A DNA stretch of 64,000 bases from Allobosea sp. OK403 (GCF_900113835.1 NZ_FOQV01000009.1:1-64000), one strand, 5' to 3'; positions 9,273 to 18,256 are shown, numbered from the stretch's first letter. Numbers and translations are program-made. The notes: generated by a model from the sequence alone, not told the origin.

Positions 9273-10987
9273 GGGAATGCTCCGTTGCGAAGGCTGTCGA
9301 CCACCGCGACGGCTTTACGGAGACCGTGAACGAGACGGTTGCGGGCGCGCACGGCATCGACCTTGGCGAATGGTTCGTCCGCGTCGCCGGGTTTCGTTGC
9401 ACCGAGCCAGCGGATCGGCTCGATCACGGGCCAAGCCGCAAGCGGCGTCGCCGGATCATGGGAAAAGCGATCCCCGGTCGTGTAGTCGAGCGGTACGAGT
9501 ATGCGGCTCAACTCCAGGATCGCCCGGTTGAAGGCCTCGGCACTGCCGGCCGGCGGAGTTCGGGCAAGCTGCTCCAGGCGCTGGCCGAGAAGGCGCGCCT
9601 CGCGGCAGGCCATATCGAGATCGAAACGATCCTTCAGCCGCTCGGATAATCCGCTGAGCTCGCCGAGCAGGCCGGAGATTTGTTGGGAGAAGTCGAGGGG
9701 CAGGCGCTCGTTCCCGAGCAGGTCCCAGACCACGCGCAGCACGATGCGGGTGTCGCGCTCGAGATGGGCGGGCTCGATCTTGTCGATCAGGTCGTGCTCG
9801 GTGTGCCACCACCAACCCAGCTCGTTGCGCAGCTTCAGCGCGCCGGGCTCCTGTGTGCTGAGGCTGCCGAAGACTGAAGGAATGCCGACGCCTGGAAAGG
9901 AATCGTCGGCCGAGCGCGCCTTGCGCTTGCCCGCGAGCATCTGTTTGGTTTCGCTTGCAATGGCCGCCGCGGCGATGCGAAACAGCGCGCCCGCCGAGCC
10001 GGTCTGCGTCAGATTGGTCGCGCCGATCGCGCCGGGGCTATCCAGATTGACATGGGCGACGCAGCGCTCGTCAAGTTCGAGCCAGTGATTGTCGGCATAC
10101 CAGCTCGAACCGGAATAGCGGCCTTGGGAATGGCCTGACCAGAAACAGAGGCGCAAGCCCCGCCGCCACTGGTCGCGCATCGCAGCGCAAAGCCGCACGA
10201 CTTCCAGCATGGCGATATTCGCCGAGCCGTTATCCATCACGCCGTGGAACCAGGTATCGACATGGCAGGACAGCAATACGAACGGCGCGTCTGCTCCGGC
10301 CGGGGACGGCATGTCGGCGACGAGAAGCGGGGTTTTTCGCCAGCCGGTATCGACCGTTGCATGCAAGGTCACCTGCGTTTCGCCTTGGGCAAGGCGGCGG
10401 CGCAAACCCGCGCCGTCCTCGGCCGTGACGGTCACGACGACGACATCGGGAAGCGCCTCGCGGGTGGTCAGGGACGGACTGCCCCAGACCGGTGAGATAC
10501 ACATCTCATGCCGTAGCGCATGAGGGCTGACATGGATGACGCCGCGAGCGCCGGCACGCGTGGCGCGCATGGCGATGACGGGGCTGGCGATGCCGTCGAC
10601 AAGCACGATCCGGCCGGTGACGTCCCGGCCGGAGAACGCGCCGGCGGAGCCGTCACCTAGGTCGACGAGCGTGCCGCTACAGCCTTCTGCAGGCGAAGAG
10701 CGAGACATCGAGTGGGTGATGGCGTCGATGCGCTCACCACCGCAGCTCAGATGAGCCGGCCCGGGCAGGCTGATATAGGCATCATGGAACAGCAGCGTTG
10801 CGGGCAGGCCGAGCGCTTCGAGTTGGGCTTTCAGCCAGGCGAAGCTCTCCGCCTCGCCCGGTGTGCCCGCGAGCTTCGTCCAGCCTGCGAACTCGCGCAG
10901 CTGTTCCATCATGCGTGCGCCGGAGACGGCGTCGAGGGGGACCTCGCCGGTCGAGACGATCTGCCGTGGGCTGGCTTGTGTGGACAT
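9269..10987 (-). CDS. M28-family peptidase homologue with altered catalytic motif
   Basis: 572 residues. A protease-associated-type segment (about residues 100-220, GTLVDLGDGSAGAFSGRDVTG) is inserted ahead of an M28 zinc-peptidase fold. Metal-site positions are visible in LLSCHVDTWFHGVMDNGSANI, HVNLDSPGA and WWWHTEHDLIDKI. The usual catalytic EE pair is replaced: FWSGHSQGRYSGSSWYADN stands where aminopeptidases have a GEEQGLLGS-like stretch. It may be inactive, or use another residue. There is no signal peptide. It lies between two peptide-binding protein genes, so a role in handling the imported peptide is likely. Confidence 0.82.
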   Translation of the reverse strand: MSTQASPRQIVSTGEVPLDAVSGARMMEQLREFAGWTKLAGTPGEAESFAWLKAQLEALGLPATLLFHDAYISLPGPAHLSCGGERIDAITHSMSRSSPAEGCSGTLVDLGDGSAGAFSGRDVTGRIVLVDGIASPVIAMRATRAGARGVIHVSPHALRHEMCISPVWGSPSLTTREALPDVVVVTVTAEDGAGLRRRLAQGETQVTLHATVDTGWRKTPLLVADMPSPAGADAPFVLLSCHVDTWFHGVMDNGSANIAMLEVVRLCAAMRDQWRRGLRLCFWSGHSQGRYSGSSWYADNHWLELDERCVAHVNLDSPGAIGATNLTQTGSAGALFRIAAAAIASETKQMLAGKRKARSADDSFPGVGIPSVFGSLSTQEPGALKLRNELGWWWHTEHDLIDKIEPAHLERDTRIVLRVVWDLLGNERLPLDFSQQISGLLGELSGLSERLKDRFDLDMACREARLLGQRLEQLARTPPAGSAEAFNRAILELSRILVPLDYTTGDRFSHDPATPLAAWPVIEPIRWLGATKPGDADEPFAKVDAVRARNRLVHGLRKAVAVVDSLRNGAFP

Positions 10988-11049
10988 GGTGTCAGATCCT
11001 GTTCTGGCGTTGGCCTTCAGGCGGCGGTTTCGTCCGATTGCAATGCAAT

Positions 11050-12633
11050 CTAGTGCGGCGCTATCCCCGCATAATCGGCCTGGAAATCCTCGCCGCGATT
11101 GGCGGTGTAGGTGATGTCGGAACGGGCGGCCCAGGTAACGATCGGCCAGTAGAGCGGGATGAGGGCGGTATCATTCATCGCGAGGGCGGTGGCTTCCGCG
11201 AGCAGGGTGTTGCGCTTGACGGGATCGAATTCCGCCATGGCCGTCTTCATCTTGGCGTCGAAGGCCGGGTTGGAGTAGCGCGCGCGGTTGAAGCCGCCTT
11301 GCCCGCCCTCCTTGTCGACGGTCATCAGCAGGTTGCGCAGGCTGGTGGCGGAGGTCGGCGAGACCGTGCCGAGCGAGAAGATGAAGGCGGAGAAGGACTG
11401 CTTGCCTGCTGCGCCGGCGTAGACGTTATAGGGTTGGGTCACGATACCGTTGATCTTGATGCCGCCCTGGGCGAACATCTGGCCAAGGGTTTGCGCGACC
11501 TGCCCGTCGCCGGTGAAGCGATCGTTCGAGGAGTGCAGCGTCAACCCGAAGCCTTGCGGATAACCGGCTGCGGCGAGAAGCGCCCTGGCCCCTTTGGGGT
11601 CGTAGATCTCCGGCTTGAGCGCCGGATCGTAGCCGCCGAGCCCTTCCGGCACGATCTGCCCCGCCGGTTCGCCGGCGCCATCGAGCAGTCGCTCCACGAT
11701 CGCCTTGCGGTTGATCATGCGCGAGAGCGCGAGCCTGACATTGGGGTTCTTCAGCGGGTTCGACTTGGCCGGCTGGCCGTCCGTCCCGGTTACGAAGGGC
11801 GAGGCGTCACGGTCCGTGTCGAGGGCGAGATAGATGATGCGCGAGGAGGCGATCGAGAAGAGCCTGACCTCCTTCATCGCGCTCAGCGCCTTGATATCGG
11901 AAGGAGGCACGGCGTCGATGAGCTGGACGGCTCCGGTCCGCAATGCCGCAACGCGGGCAGCGTTGTTGGTGATCAGCTTGATCGTCACCGTCTCGAAGGC
12001 CGGCTTCTCGCCCCAGTAACGCTCGTTGCGCTCCAGCGTGATATGGTCTCCGGGCACCCATTCCTTGAACCGGAACGGCCCCGTGCCGATAGCGGCTTCG
12101 CCCTTGGCGAAGGCATCCAGCTTTTTTCCCTCAGCGCGCTTCTTCTCCACGATGTAGACGAGGCCGATCTGGTCCATGAGATCGGGGGTCGGCGACTTGG
12201 TCTTGACCTCGATGGTCAGCGGATCGACAGCAACCATCGCAGCAATGGCGCCGACATTGCCGGTGAAAGGCGCCGGGCTATTCGGGATATCCTTGGCGCG
12301 CTCCATGGAGAAGATGACATCTTCCGGCGTTAGGGACGCGCCGTCCTGGAACAGGACGCCGGCGCGAAGCTTGATGCGCCAGGTCAACGGATCGAGATTC
12401 TGCCAGGATTCCGCCAGCATCGGCTTCAGCTGGAGATTGGCATCCAGCGTCACCAGCCGGTCGAAGATCTGCGCGGCGATGTTCTGGTTGTTGCTCGATC
12501 GCGAGAAATGCGGGTCGATCGCCGAGGGCTCCGTGGAAGCGCCCATGACGAGGTCGCGCGCCAAAGCCGCTGTCCGCGGCATTGTTGCAAGGCCCGCCAG
12601 GGCAAGAGCTGCGACTAAACTGATGCGTGTCAT
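11050..12633 (-). CDS. Peptide ABC transporter substrate-binding protein (SBP family 5), copy 2
   Basis: 527 residues: signal peptide MTRISLVAALALAGLATMP to about ALA, then a DppA/OppA fold (DPHFSRSSNNQNIAAQIFDRL, KLRAGVLFQDGASLTPEDV, EAAIGTGPFRFKEW). The ATG at 12633 is preceded by GGGAGAG at good spacing; an alternative ATG at 12651 overlaps the upstream stop. It lies directly after the two ATPase genes and is probably the main receptor of the transporter, delivering a peptide in the periplasm. Together with the copy at 7665-9272 it implies two ligands for one translocator. Confidence 0.92.
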   Translation of the reverse strand: MTRISLVAALALAGLATMPRTAALARDLVMGASTEPSAIDPHFSRSSNNQNIAAQIFDRLVTLDANLQLKPMLAESWQNLDPLTWRIKLRAGVLFQDGASLTPEDVIFSMERAKDIPNSPAPFTGNVGAIAAMVAVDPLTIEVKTKSPTPDLMDQIGLVYIVEKKRAEGKKLDAFAKGEAAIGTGPFRFKEWVPGDHITLERNERYWGEKPAFETVTIKLITNNAARVAALRTGAVQLIDAVPPSDIKALSAMKEVRLFSIASSRIIYLALDTDRDASPFVTGTDGQPAKSNPLKNPNVRLALSRMINRKAIVERLLDGAGEPAGQIVPEGLGGYDPALKPEIYDPKGARALLAAAGYPQGFGLTLHSSNDRFTGDGQVAQTLGQMFAQGGIKINGIVTQPYNVYAGAAGKQSFSAFIFSLGTVSPTSATSLRNLLMTVDKEGGQGGFNRARYSNPAFDAKMKTAMAEFDPVKRNTLLAEATALAMNDTALIPLYWPIVTWAARSDITYTANRGEDFQADYAGIAPH

Positions 12634-12647
12634 TCGGCTCTCCCGGC

Positions 12648-13709
12648 TCATAGCTGTTCGTTGAGATGGCAGGCGGATTTGTGCTTCGACGCGATGGTCT
12701 TGAGCGCGGGGCGTTCGACCTTGCAGCGGTCGAAGGCGTGGGGGCAGCGCGGGTGGAAATGACATCCGGATGGCGGATGCAAGGGGCTCGGCAATTCGCC
12801 CTTGAGGGAGGAGAAGGCGCGCTTGGTGGTCTCGATGCGCGGCACCTCTTCCAGCAGCGCCTGGGTGTAGGGGTGATTGGGCCGCCCGAAGATCTCCTCG
12901 GTGGGCGCTTCCTCGATGATGCGGCCGAGATACATGATGGCGACACGGTCGGAGAGATGCTCGACCACGCCGAGGTCGTGGCTGATGAAGAGGTAGGTCA
13001 GGTCGAGTGTCTCGCGCAGGTCCATGAAGAGGTTGAGGATCTGCGCCTGGATCGAGACGTCGAGCGCTGCCACCGCCTCGTCGCAGACCAGCATGTCGGG
13101 TTGCACGGCGAGCGCGCGGGCGATGCCGATACGCTGGCGCTGGCCGCCGGAGAACTGATGCACGTAGCGCTCCTTCAGCGAGGGATCGAGGCCGGCGCGC
13201 CGCAACTGTTCGTCGACATAGGCCGCCTGCGCAGACCGCCCGCCCTTGATCAGGCCGTGAATGCGCGGCGCCTCACCGACGACCTCGGAGATCGGCAGGC
13301 GTGGATTGATCGAGGCGAAGGGATTCTGGAACACCATCTGGGTGCGCAAGGCGCCGGCACGGCGCTCGGCCGCGGGCAGCGTGTCGATGGCGCGGCCGTT
13401 CCAGAAGACCTGGCCCGAGGAGGGCGGCAGGATGCCGGCGACGACGCGGCCCAGCGTGGACTTGCCGCAGCCGGACTCGCCGACGAGGCCGACGACCTCG
13501 CCTTTGGCGATGCTGAGGTCGACATCGTCGATTGCGCGCACCACCGGCGGCGGCTTGGCCAGCCCGAGGGATATGGCGGCGCGGTCGATCAGATCGGGCG
13601 TCTTGCCGAAGCGACGCGAGATACCGCGCAGTTCGACGATGGGTGCACCCATCATGGGCGTCGCGGATGGCGCGTTCTGGGGCATGGCGGCGATGCTCGT
13701 CAGGGTCAT
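12648..13709 (-). CDS. dppF: Peptide ABC transporter ATP-binding protein (DppF/OppF type)
   Basis: 353 residues. ATPase motifs: Walker A GESGCGKSTLGR, signature FSGGQRQRIGIARAL, Walker B MLVCDEAVAALDVSIQAQ, switch histidine in LFISHDLGVV. The C-terminal oligopeptide-transporter extension contains the cysteine-rich CHFHPRCPHAFDRC. The Walker B loop reads EAVAALD instead of the usual EPVSALD; the catalytic glutamate is kept. It pairs with the second ATPase to drive import and overlaps it by 4 bp. The symbol is by family type; peptide specificity is not proven. Confidence 0.9.
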   Translation of the reverse strand: MTLTSIAAMPQNAPSATPMMGAPIVELRGISRRFGKTPDLIDRAAISLGLAKPPPVVRAIDDVDLSIAKGEVVGLVGESGCGKSTLGRVVAGILPPSSGQVFWNGRAIDTLPAAERRAGALRTQMVFQNPFASINPRLPISEVVGEAPRIHGLIKGGRSAQAAYVDEQLRRAGLDPSLKERYVHQFSGGQRQRIGIARALAVQPDMLVCDEAVAALDVSIQAQILNLFMDLRETLDLTYLFISHDLGVVEHLSDRVAIMYLGRIIEEAPTEEIFGRPNHPYTQALLEEVPRIETTKRAFSSLKGELPSPLHPPSGCHFHPRCPHAFDRCKVERPALKTIASKHKSACHLNEQL

Positions 13710-14680
13710 GCCGCCACCTCGCGCAGCGGGTGGAAACAGCGATGAAGATGGCCGGCTTGGGCAACCAGCGCCGGGGTCGCCTCGCAGGCTGCATCGGCAT
13801 GGGCGCAGCGGGTGCGGAAGGCGCAGCCTTCCGGCAGATTCAGCACGGAGGGCGTCATGCCGGGGATTTGGGCGAGGCGGCTGCCGCGCTTGTTGCGGCT
13901 CGGCACCGAGCCGATCAGGCCCGCCGTGTAGTGGTGCAGGGGCCGGTCGATGACATCGGCGACCGTGCCGTATTCGACGATGCGGCCGGCATACATCACG
14001 GCGATGTCGTCGGCGAGGCGCGAGACCACCGAGAGATCGTGGGTGATCCAGATCAGCGCCATGCCGCGTTCCGTGGTCAGCTTCTGCACCTCGGCGAGGA
14101 TCTGCGCCTGGATGGTGACGTCGAGCGCTGTGGTCGGCTCGTCGGCCACGATCAGGTCGGGCTTGTTCAGCAGCGCGATGGCGATCGCGACGCGCTGGCG
14201 CATGCCGCCGGAGAACTGGTGCGGATAGGCGTCGAGCCGCTCCTCGGGCGAGGGGATTCCGACCTGGGCCAGCGCGTCGCGGGCCCGGGTGCGGGCCTCC
14301 GCCCGGGAGACCTTCTCATGGGCCGCGATGGCCTCGATCATCTGCGTGTCGATGCGCAGGACCGGGTTCAGCGTCATCATCGGATCCTGGAAGATCATGG
14401 CGATGCGCCGGCCGCGCAGGCTGCGCATCTCCTCGCGCGACAGCTTGGCCAGGTCGATGCCGTCGAACAGGATCTGGCCACCGCTGATCCGCCCTGGCGG
14501 CTCGATCAGCCCCATGATCGAGAAGCCGGTCACCGACTTTCCCGAACCGGACTCGCCGACGAGGCCGAGCACCTTGCCGCGCTTCAGCGTGAAGGAGACA
14601 TCGTCGACCGCCTTGACCTCGCCGGCGCGTGTCGGGAAGCCGGTTTTGAGCCCGCGCAGTTCGAGCAGAGGGGGGCTCAT
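13706..14680 (-). CDS. dppD: Peptide ABC transporter ATP-binding protein (DppD/OppD type)
   Basis: 324 residues with Walker A GLVGESGSGKSVTGF, signature FSGGMRQRVAIAI, Walker B LIVADEPTTALDV and the H-loop IWITHDLSVV, then the peptide-transporter C-terminal extension with CAFRTRCAHADAAC. The ATG at 14680 is chosen because MSPPLLELRGLKTGF is the usual family start and it overlaps the upstream permease stop as ATGA; the open frame continues 129 codons upstream, but only antisense to the permease reading frame. It forms the heteromeric ATPase with the DppF-type subunit. Confidence 0.92.
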   Translation of the reverse strand: MSPPLLELRGLKTGFPTRAGEVKAVDDVSFTLKRGKVLGLVGESGSGKSVTGFSIMGLIEPPGRISGGQILFDGIDLAKLSREEMRSLRGRRIAMIFQDPMMTLNPVLRIDTQMIEAIAAHEKVSRAEARTRARDALAQVGIPSPEERLDAYPHQFSGGMRQRVAIAIALLNKPDLIVADEPTTALDVTIQAQILAEVQKLTTERGMALIWITHDLSVVSRLADDIAVMYAGRIVEYGTVADVIDRPLHHYTAGLIGSVPSRNKRGSRLAQIPGMTPSVLNLPEGCAFRTRCAHADAACEATPALVAQAGHLHRCFHPLREVAA

Positions 14681-15609
14681 GACGGCCTCCTGGGGTTCAG
14701 CACGTCGCGGAGATGGTCGCCGACGAGGTTGATCGCGACGATGGTCACGAGCAGCGCGATGCCGGGGTAGAAGCTGATCCAGAATTTGCCCGAAAGCATG
14801 TATTGATAGCCGTTGGCGATCAGCAGCCCGAGCGAGGGTTCGGTGACCGGCACGCCCAGTCCCAGGAAGGACAAGGTTGCCTCCAGCGCGATGGCGCGTG
14901 CCACCTGCACGGTGGCGATGACGATGAGCGGCGGCAGGCAGTTCGGCAGCAGATGCTTGAACAGAATGCGCCAGCGCGGAACGACCAGGCACTCGGCCGC
15001 CTCGATATACTCCTTGCGCCGCTCGACCAGCGCCGTGCCCCGCGAAGTGCGGGCATAGGTCGCCCATTCCACGATGATCAGCGCCAGCGCCACGTTCATC
15101 ACGCCCTTGCCGAGAAAGGCGAGGATCATCAGGGCGACGAGGATCGAGGGAAACGAAAGCTGCAGGTCGACGATGCGCATGATCGTGCTCTCGGTGCGGC
15201 CGCCGGCATAGGCTGCGATCAGCCCGAGCGATGCGCCGACCAGCGCCGCAATCAGAGCCGAAGAGACTCCAACAGTAAGCGAGATGCGCAGGCCGTAGAG
15301 GATGCCCGACAGCATGTCGCGACCCTGATCGTCGGTGCCGAGCCAGAAGGTCATGCCGTTCAGCGATTGCGAGCCAGGCGGCAGGCGTCCGTCCATCACG
15401 TCGAGCTGCATCAGATCGTAAGGGTTCTGCGGCGCGATCAGCGGCGCAAACAGCGCCAGCAGCACGATCAGCCCCAGCACGAAGAGGCCCAGCAGCGCGA
15501 GGTGGGAGGAGGCGAACTCGCGCAGCACACGGCGCAGCGGCGTCTCTACCGGGCTCGGGCGCGATGATGTCGGCGCGGACGCGGTAGCGATGGGAGTTTG
15601 CAGGGTCAT
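14677..15609 (-). CDS. dppC: Peptide ABC transporter permease (DppC type)
   Basis: 310 residues, six predicted membrane segments, with an N-terminal cytoplasmic tail rich in Ser/Thr/Pro ahead of the first helix (LLGLFVLGLIVLLALFAPLI). GTDDQGRDMLSGILYGLRIS is the conserved periplasmic-loop signature of DppC/OppC, and the EAA loop that contacts the ATPase follows in YIEAAECLVVPRWRIL. It forms the channel with the DppB-type subunit, whose gene ends 3 bp upstream. Confidence 0.92.
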   Translation of the reverse strand: MTLQTPIATASAPTSSRPSPVETPLRRVLREFASSHLALLGLFVLGLIVLLALFAPLIAPQNPYDLMQLDVMDGRLPPGSQSLNGMTFWLGTDDQGRDMLSGILYGLRISLTVGVSSALIAALVGASLGLIAAYAGGRTESTIMRIVDLQLSFPSILVALMILAFLGKGVMNVALALIIVEWATYARTSRGTALVERRKEYIEAAECLVVPRWRILFKHLLPNCLPPLIVIATVQVARAIALEATLSFLGLGVPVTEPSLGLLIANGYQYMLSGKFWISFYPGIALLVTIVAINLVGDHLRDVLNPRRPS

Positions 15610-15612
15610 GGC

Positions 15613-16587
15613 TCAGCCCTCGCTGTCGAGCCGGACCCGTGGGTCAAGCGCCGTATAGAGGAGGTCGACGATCAGGTTGATCGTGACGAACAGGAAGACG
15701 ATGAGGATCAGGTAGGCGACGATCATCGGGCGATCGAGCATGTTGATGCTGTCGATGATCAGCTTGCCCATGCCGGGCCAGGCGAAGATCGACTCGGTGA
15801 CCACCGAGAATGCGATGGTCGAGCCGAATTCGAGCCCGATCACGGTGACGACCGGGATCATGATGTTCTTGAGCACATGGACGAAGATCACCCGGCGCTC
15901 GGTCAGACCCTTGGCGCGGGCGAACTTGATGTATTCCTGCGGCAGCACTTCACGCACGCCGGCGCGCACCAGCCGCATCACCAGCGAAACCTTGAACAGC
16001 GCCAGGTTGAGCGCCGGCAGGGCGAGATGGCTAAGCCCGTCCAGCGTCAGGAATGACCACTGGATGCCGAGCAGCGCGCGCGTCTCCCCGCGGCCGCTCG
16101 ACGGCAGCCAACCGAGCTGCACCGCGAAGACCATGATGAGGAGCAATCCGACCCAGAAGCTCGGCAAGGAGAAGCCGAGGATCGACCCCGCCATGGCGGT
16201 CTTGGCGAAGATCGAGTTCGGCTTCAGGCCGGCATAGAGGCCAAGCGGAATGCCGATGACGATCGCCAGCAGAACCGCGCAGATCGCCAACTCCAGGGTT
16301 GCCGGCATGCGCTGAAGGATGACCTGCAGCGCCGGCTCGCTGAAGACGAAGCTCTTGCCGAAATCGCCGTGCAGAGCACCTGAGAGGAACGAGACATATT
16401 GCTCCCACAGGGGCTTGTCCAAACCCAGCTGAGCGATCACGCGTAGCCGCTCGGCCTGGTCGGCATCCGGTGGGATCAGGATTTCGACGGGGTCGCCGAT
16501 CACATTGACGCCGATGAAGACGATCACCGTCATCGCCAGCACGACGAACAAGGCTTGCAGAACGCGGCGCGACAGCCAGCCGATCAT
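15613..16587 (-). CDS. dppB: Peptide ABC transporter permease (DppB type)
   Basis: 324 residues of the DppB/OppB family: first helix near residues 10-30 (VLQALFVVLAMTVIVFIGVN), the region LGLDKPLWEQYVSFLSGALH, the EAA-type loop EYIKFARAKGLTERRVIFVH and a hydrophobic C-terminus. It forms the inner-membrane channel with DppC. Its ATG overlaps the stop of a 48-codon ORF (ATGA), so translation of that small ORF may drive dppB expression. Confidence 0.92.
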   Translation of the reverse strand: MIGWLSRRVLQALFVVLAMTVIVFIGVNVIGDPVEILIPPDADQAERLRVIAQLGLDKPLWEQYVSFLSGALHGDFGKSFVFSEPALQVILQRMPATLELAICAVLLAIVIGIPLGLYAGLKPNSIFAKTAMAGSILGFSLPSFWVGLLLIMVFAVQLGWLPSSGRGETRALLGIQWSFLTLDGLSHLALPALNLALFKVSLVMRLVRAGVREVLPQEYIKFARAKGLTERRVIFVHVLKNIMIPVVTVIGLEFGSTIAFSVVTESIFAWPGMGKLIIDSINMLDRPMIVAYLILIVFLFVTINLIVDLLYTALDPRVRLDSEG

Positions 16588-16730
16588 GAGCGCTCTCCCG
16601 AGGGGGAAGCGCAGAGCGAGATCGCCATGCCGTCGCGCTGCGGATCGGCCGCCGCGGCGGAGATGGCGGCATGGCCGAGATCATAGACGGCGCGCGCGCG
16701 ACGCGTCGCGCCCGGAACGGAAGTGTTCAT
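16584..16730 (-). CDS. Small 48-residue ORF overlapping dppB
   Basis: The ATG at 16730 opens 48 codons that end in TGA inside the dppB start (ATGA overlap), the coupling used by the other genes of this operon. The product starts MNTSVPGATRRARAVYDLGH and has an alanine-rich middle (AAISAAAADPQRDG) but no recognised domain or signal. It may be a true small protein, a translational leader for dppB, or the remains of a larger gene, given the damaged binding-protein gene upstream. The ORF is seen; its translation is inferred. Confidence 0.45.
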   Translation of the reverse strand: MNTSVPGATRRARAVYDLGHAAISAAAADPQRDGMAISLCASPSGERS

Positions 16731-16793
16731 GGCGTGTCCTTGGAAACAGGCTTCGCACCGGACGCCTGGTGCCCGGCGGATTTGGAAGCGGCA

Positions 16794-17162
16794 TCAGCTG
16801 CTCGTGGTGAAGTTCATGGCGAGCGTGTACTGGTCGGCGCGGGGTGTGTAGCCGATGCTCTTCTTGGCTGCCCAGGTCAGCCCTTCATGGTGCAGCGGCA
16901 GGATGGCGCGATCGGCGAAGACGATCTCGTTGACCTCGGCCAGGAGCTTGGCGCGTTTGTCGTTGTCCATCGCGCGGGTGGCCTGTTTCGCGCTGCTTTG
17001 CAGATGAGGGTCGAGCGTCGTGTTCGGCGCGGCAAGTCCGATGCGCAGCCGAGCTCCTGCCTGGGCACGCGCCAGACTGGCGAAGCCGATACCCGGAGCC
17101 AGGAACGCGGCGCTGGGCGCCGATCCCATCAGCCTGCGGCGAGTCAAATCCATCTCCGGCAT
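16794..17162 (-). pseudogene. Substrate-binding protein relic with large internal in-frame deletion
   Basis: The frame encodes 122 residues: a twin-arginine-like export signal (DLTRRRLMGSAPSAAFLAPG), the first residues of a family-5 binding protein (LRIGLAAPNTTLDPHLQSSA), then at once the last ~65 residues of such a protein (KRAKLLAEVNEIVFADRA and LPLHHEGLTWAAKKSIGYTP). Normal members have about 520 residues, so roughly 380-400 are missing with the frame kept. It stands first in the operon, where the receptor usually is, behind a GGAGAG site. It cannot bind substrate but is probably still transcribed and translated. Confidence 0.85.
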
Positions 17163-17239
17163 CGCTGCTCTCCGTTCCCCGGTGTCCGGCGCATTCATGC
17201 GCTCTTGGACACATTCTCATTGACGCAGGTCTGCAAGGG

Positions 17240-17245
17240 TGTCAA
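17240..17245 (-). promoter_or_regulatory. Possible -35 element of the peptide operon
   Basis: The minus strand reads TTGACA here, 78 bp before the first operon start, but no good -10 lies 16-18 bp downstream. It stands 14 bp from the IclR-type palindrome, so a repressor there could control both directions. Tentative. Confidence 0.3.
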
Positions 17246-17259
17246 CTGCAGGGATACGC

Positions 17260-17278
17260 TGGTTCGACAGACGAACCA
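17260..17278. promoter_or_regulatory. Perfect palindrome between IclR gene and peptide operon, likely IclR operator
   Basis: TGGTTCG-ACAGA-CGAACCA has two perfect 7-bp arms with a 5-bp spacer. It ends 17 bp before the regulator ATG and touches its ribosome-binding site AAGGAGAG. IclR-family dimers bind palindromes of this size in the intergenic region shared with their target operon. Symmetry and place are seen; binding is inferred. Confidence 0.65.
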
Positions 17279-17295
17279 ATAAGGAGAGATTGTCC

Positions 17296-18132
17296 ATGAT
17301 CGAGAGGCGCACGGAGGCGGTTTCGCTCAAGGCCGGAGATGCGGCTGAAAGCGCGAGCGGCGGGGGCTACACGATCCAGGCGCTCGACACTGCGATTTCC
17401 CTTCTGATGCTCGTCGCGGATCAGCCGGATCTCGGCCTGTCCGATCTGTCGCGCCGCCTGAAGGCCGGCAAGGCGCGGGTTTACCGGCAGTTGAAGACGC
17501 TCGAGGAGCGCGGGCTGGTCGTTTGCGCCGAGCCTAACCGGACATATCGCCTCGGCCCGTCTGCCTTGACGCTTGGCGCCAAGGCATCGCGCCAGATCGA
17601 TCTGGTCGCGATGGCGAAGCCCTTCCTGTCCCGCCTCGGAGAGAAGCTTCAGGAGACGGCGCAGCTTCGGATGCTGGATGGCGATGAGACGATGTGCGTC
17701 GCAAGCTGGGAGCCTGTCCGCGATCTTCACGTTCAGGGCCTGATCGGCCGCAAGCGGCCGCTTTACGCCGGAGCGGGCAAGGTCATTCTGGCCCATCTGC
17801 CGAAGCAGGAGCAGAGCCGGATTCTCTCGCATGCAAGGCAGCGCTTTACCGCAAATACCCTGGTCGATGGCGAGCAGCTCAAAGCGGCGCTGGAGCGAAT
17901 TGTGCATGAGGGGTTTGGCGTCAGCCATGGCGAGATCAATTCGGACCTCGTCTCTGTCGCTGCTCCGGTCTTCAAGCTGGGCGGGGCCATCGCAGGCGCC
18001 ATCAATGTCGGCGCCCCGGCGACCAGGATGAACGCCGGGCAACTGGAATTGGCGATCCGGCTCGTCAAATCAGCATCCGAGGACCTGACCGCTGCAATTG
18101 GCGGGTCGGTTCCGGGATCGAGCGCTGACTAG
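17296..18132 (+). CDS. IclR-family transcriptional regulator
   Basis: 278 residues. An N-terminal winged helix-turn-helix (about residues 24-85: ISLLMLVADQPDLGLSDLSR, then KARVYRQLKTLEERGLVV) is followed by the IclR effector domain with VASWEPVRDLHVQG, GAGKVILAHLP and a C-terminal VSVAAPVF. The ATG at 17296 follows AAGGAGAG; a GTG at 17239 would place the palindrome inside the gene. It is divergent to the 13-kb peptide operon and likely controls it, with an effector derived from the imported compound. The ligand is unknown. Confidence 0.9.
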   Translation: MIERRTEAVSLKAGDAAESASGGGYTIQALDTAISLLMLVADQPDLGLSDLSRRLKAGKARVYRQLKTLEERGLVVCAEPNRTYRLGPSALTLGAKASRQIDLVAMAKPFLSRLGEKLQETAQLRMLDGDETMCVASWEPVRDLHVQGLIGRKRPLYAGAGKVILAHLPKQEQSRILSHARQRFTANTLVDGEQLKAALERIVHEGFGVSHGEINSDLVSVAAPVFKLGGAIAGAINVGAPATRMNAGQLELAIRLVKSASEDLTAAIGGSVPGSSAD

Positions 18133-18256
18133 CTCCAGCCTCGCGACCTCGGGCTGCGGATTCACCGGGGCAGGGCGCACATCAAAGAGGTGGAGCAGGA
18201 TGCGAAAAACCGGCGGCAAGCGTCCAAGCCCCTAGAGGCTGCACCGCATCGACCTC

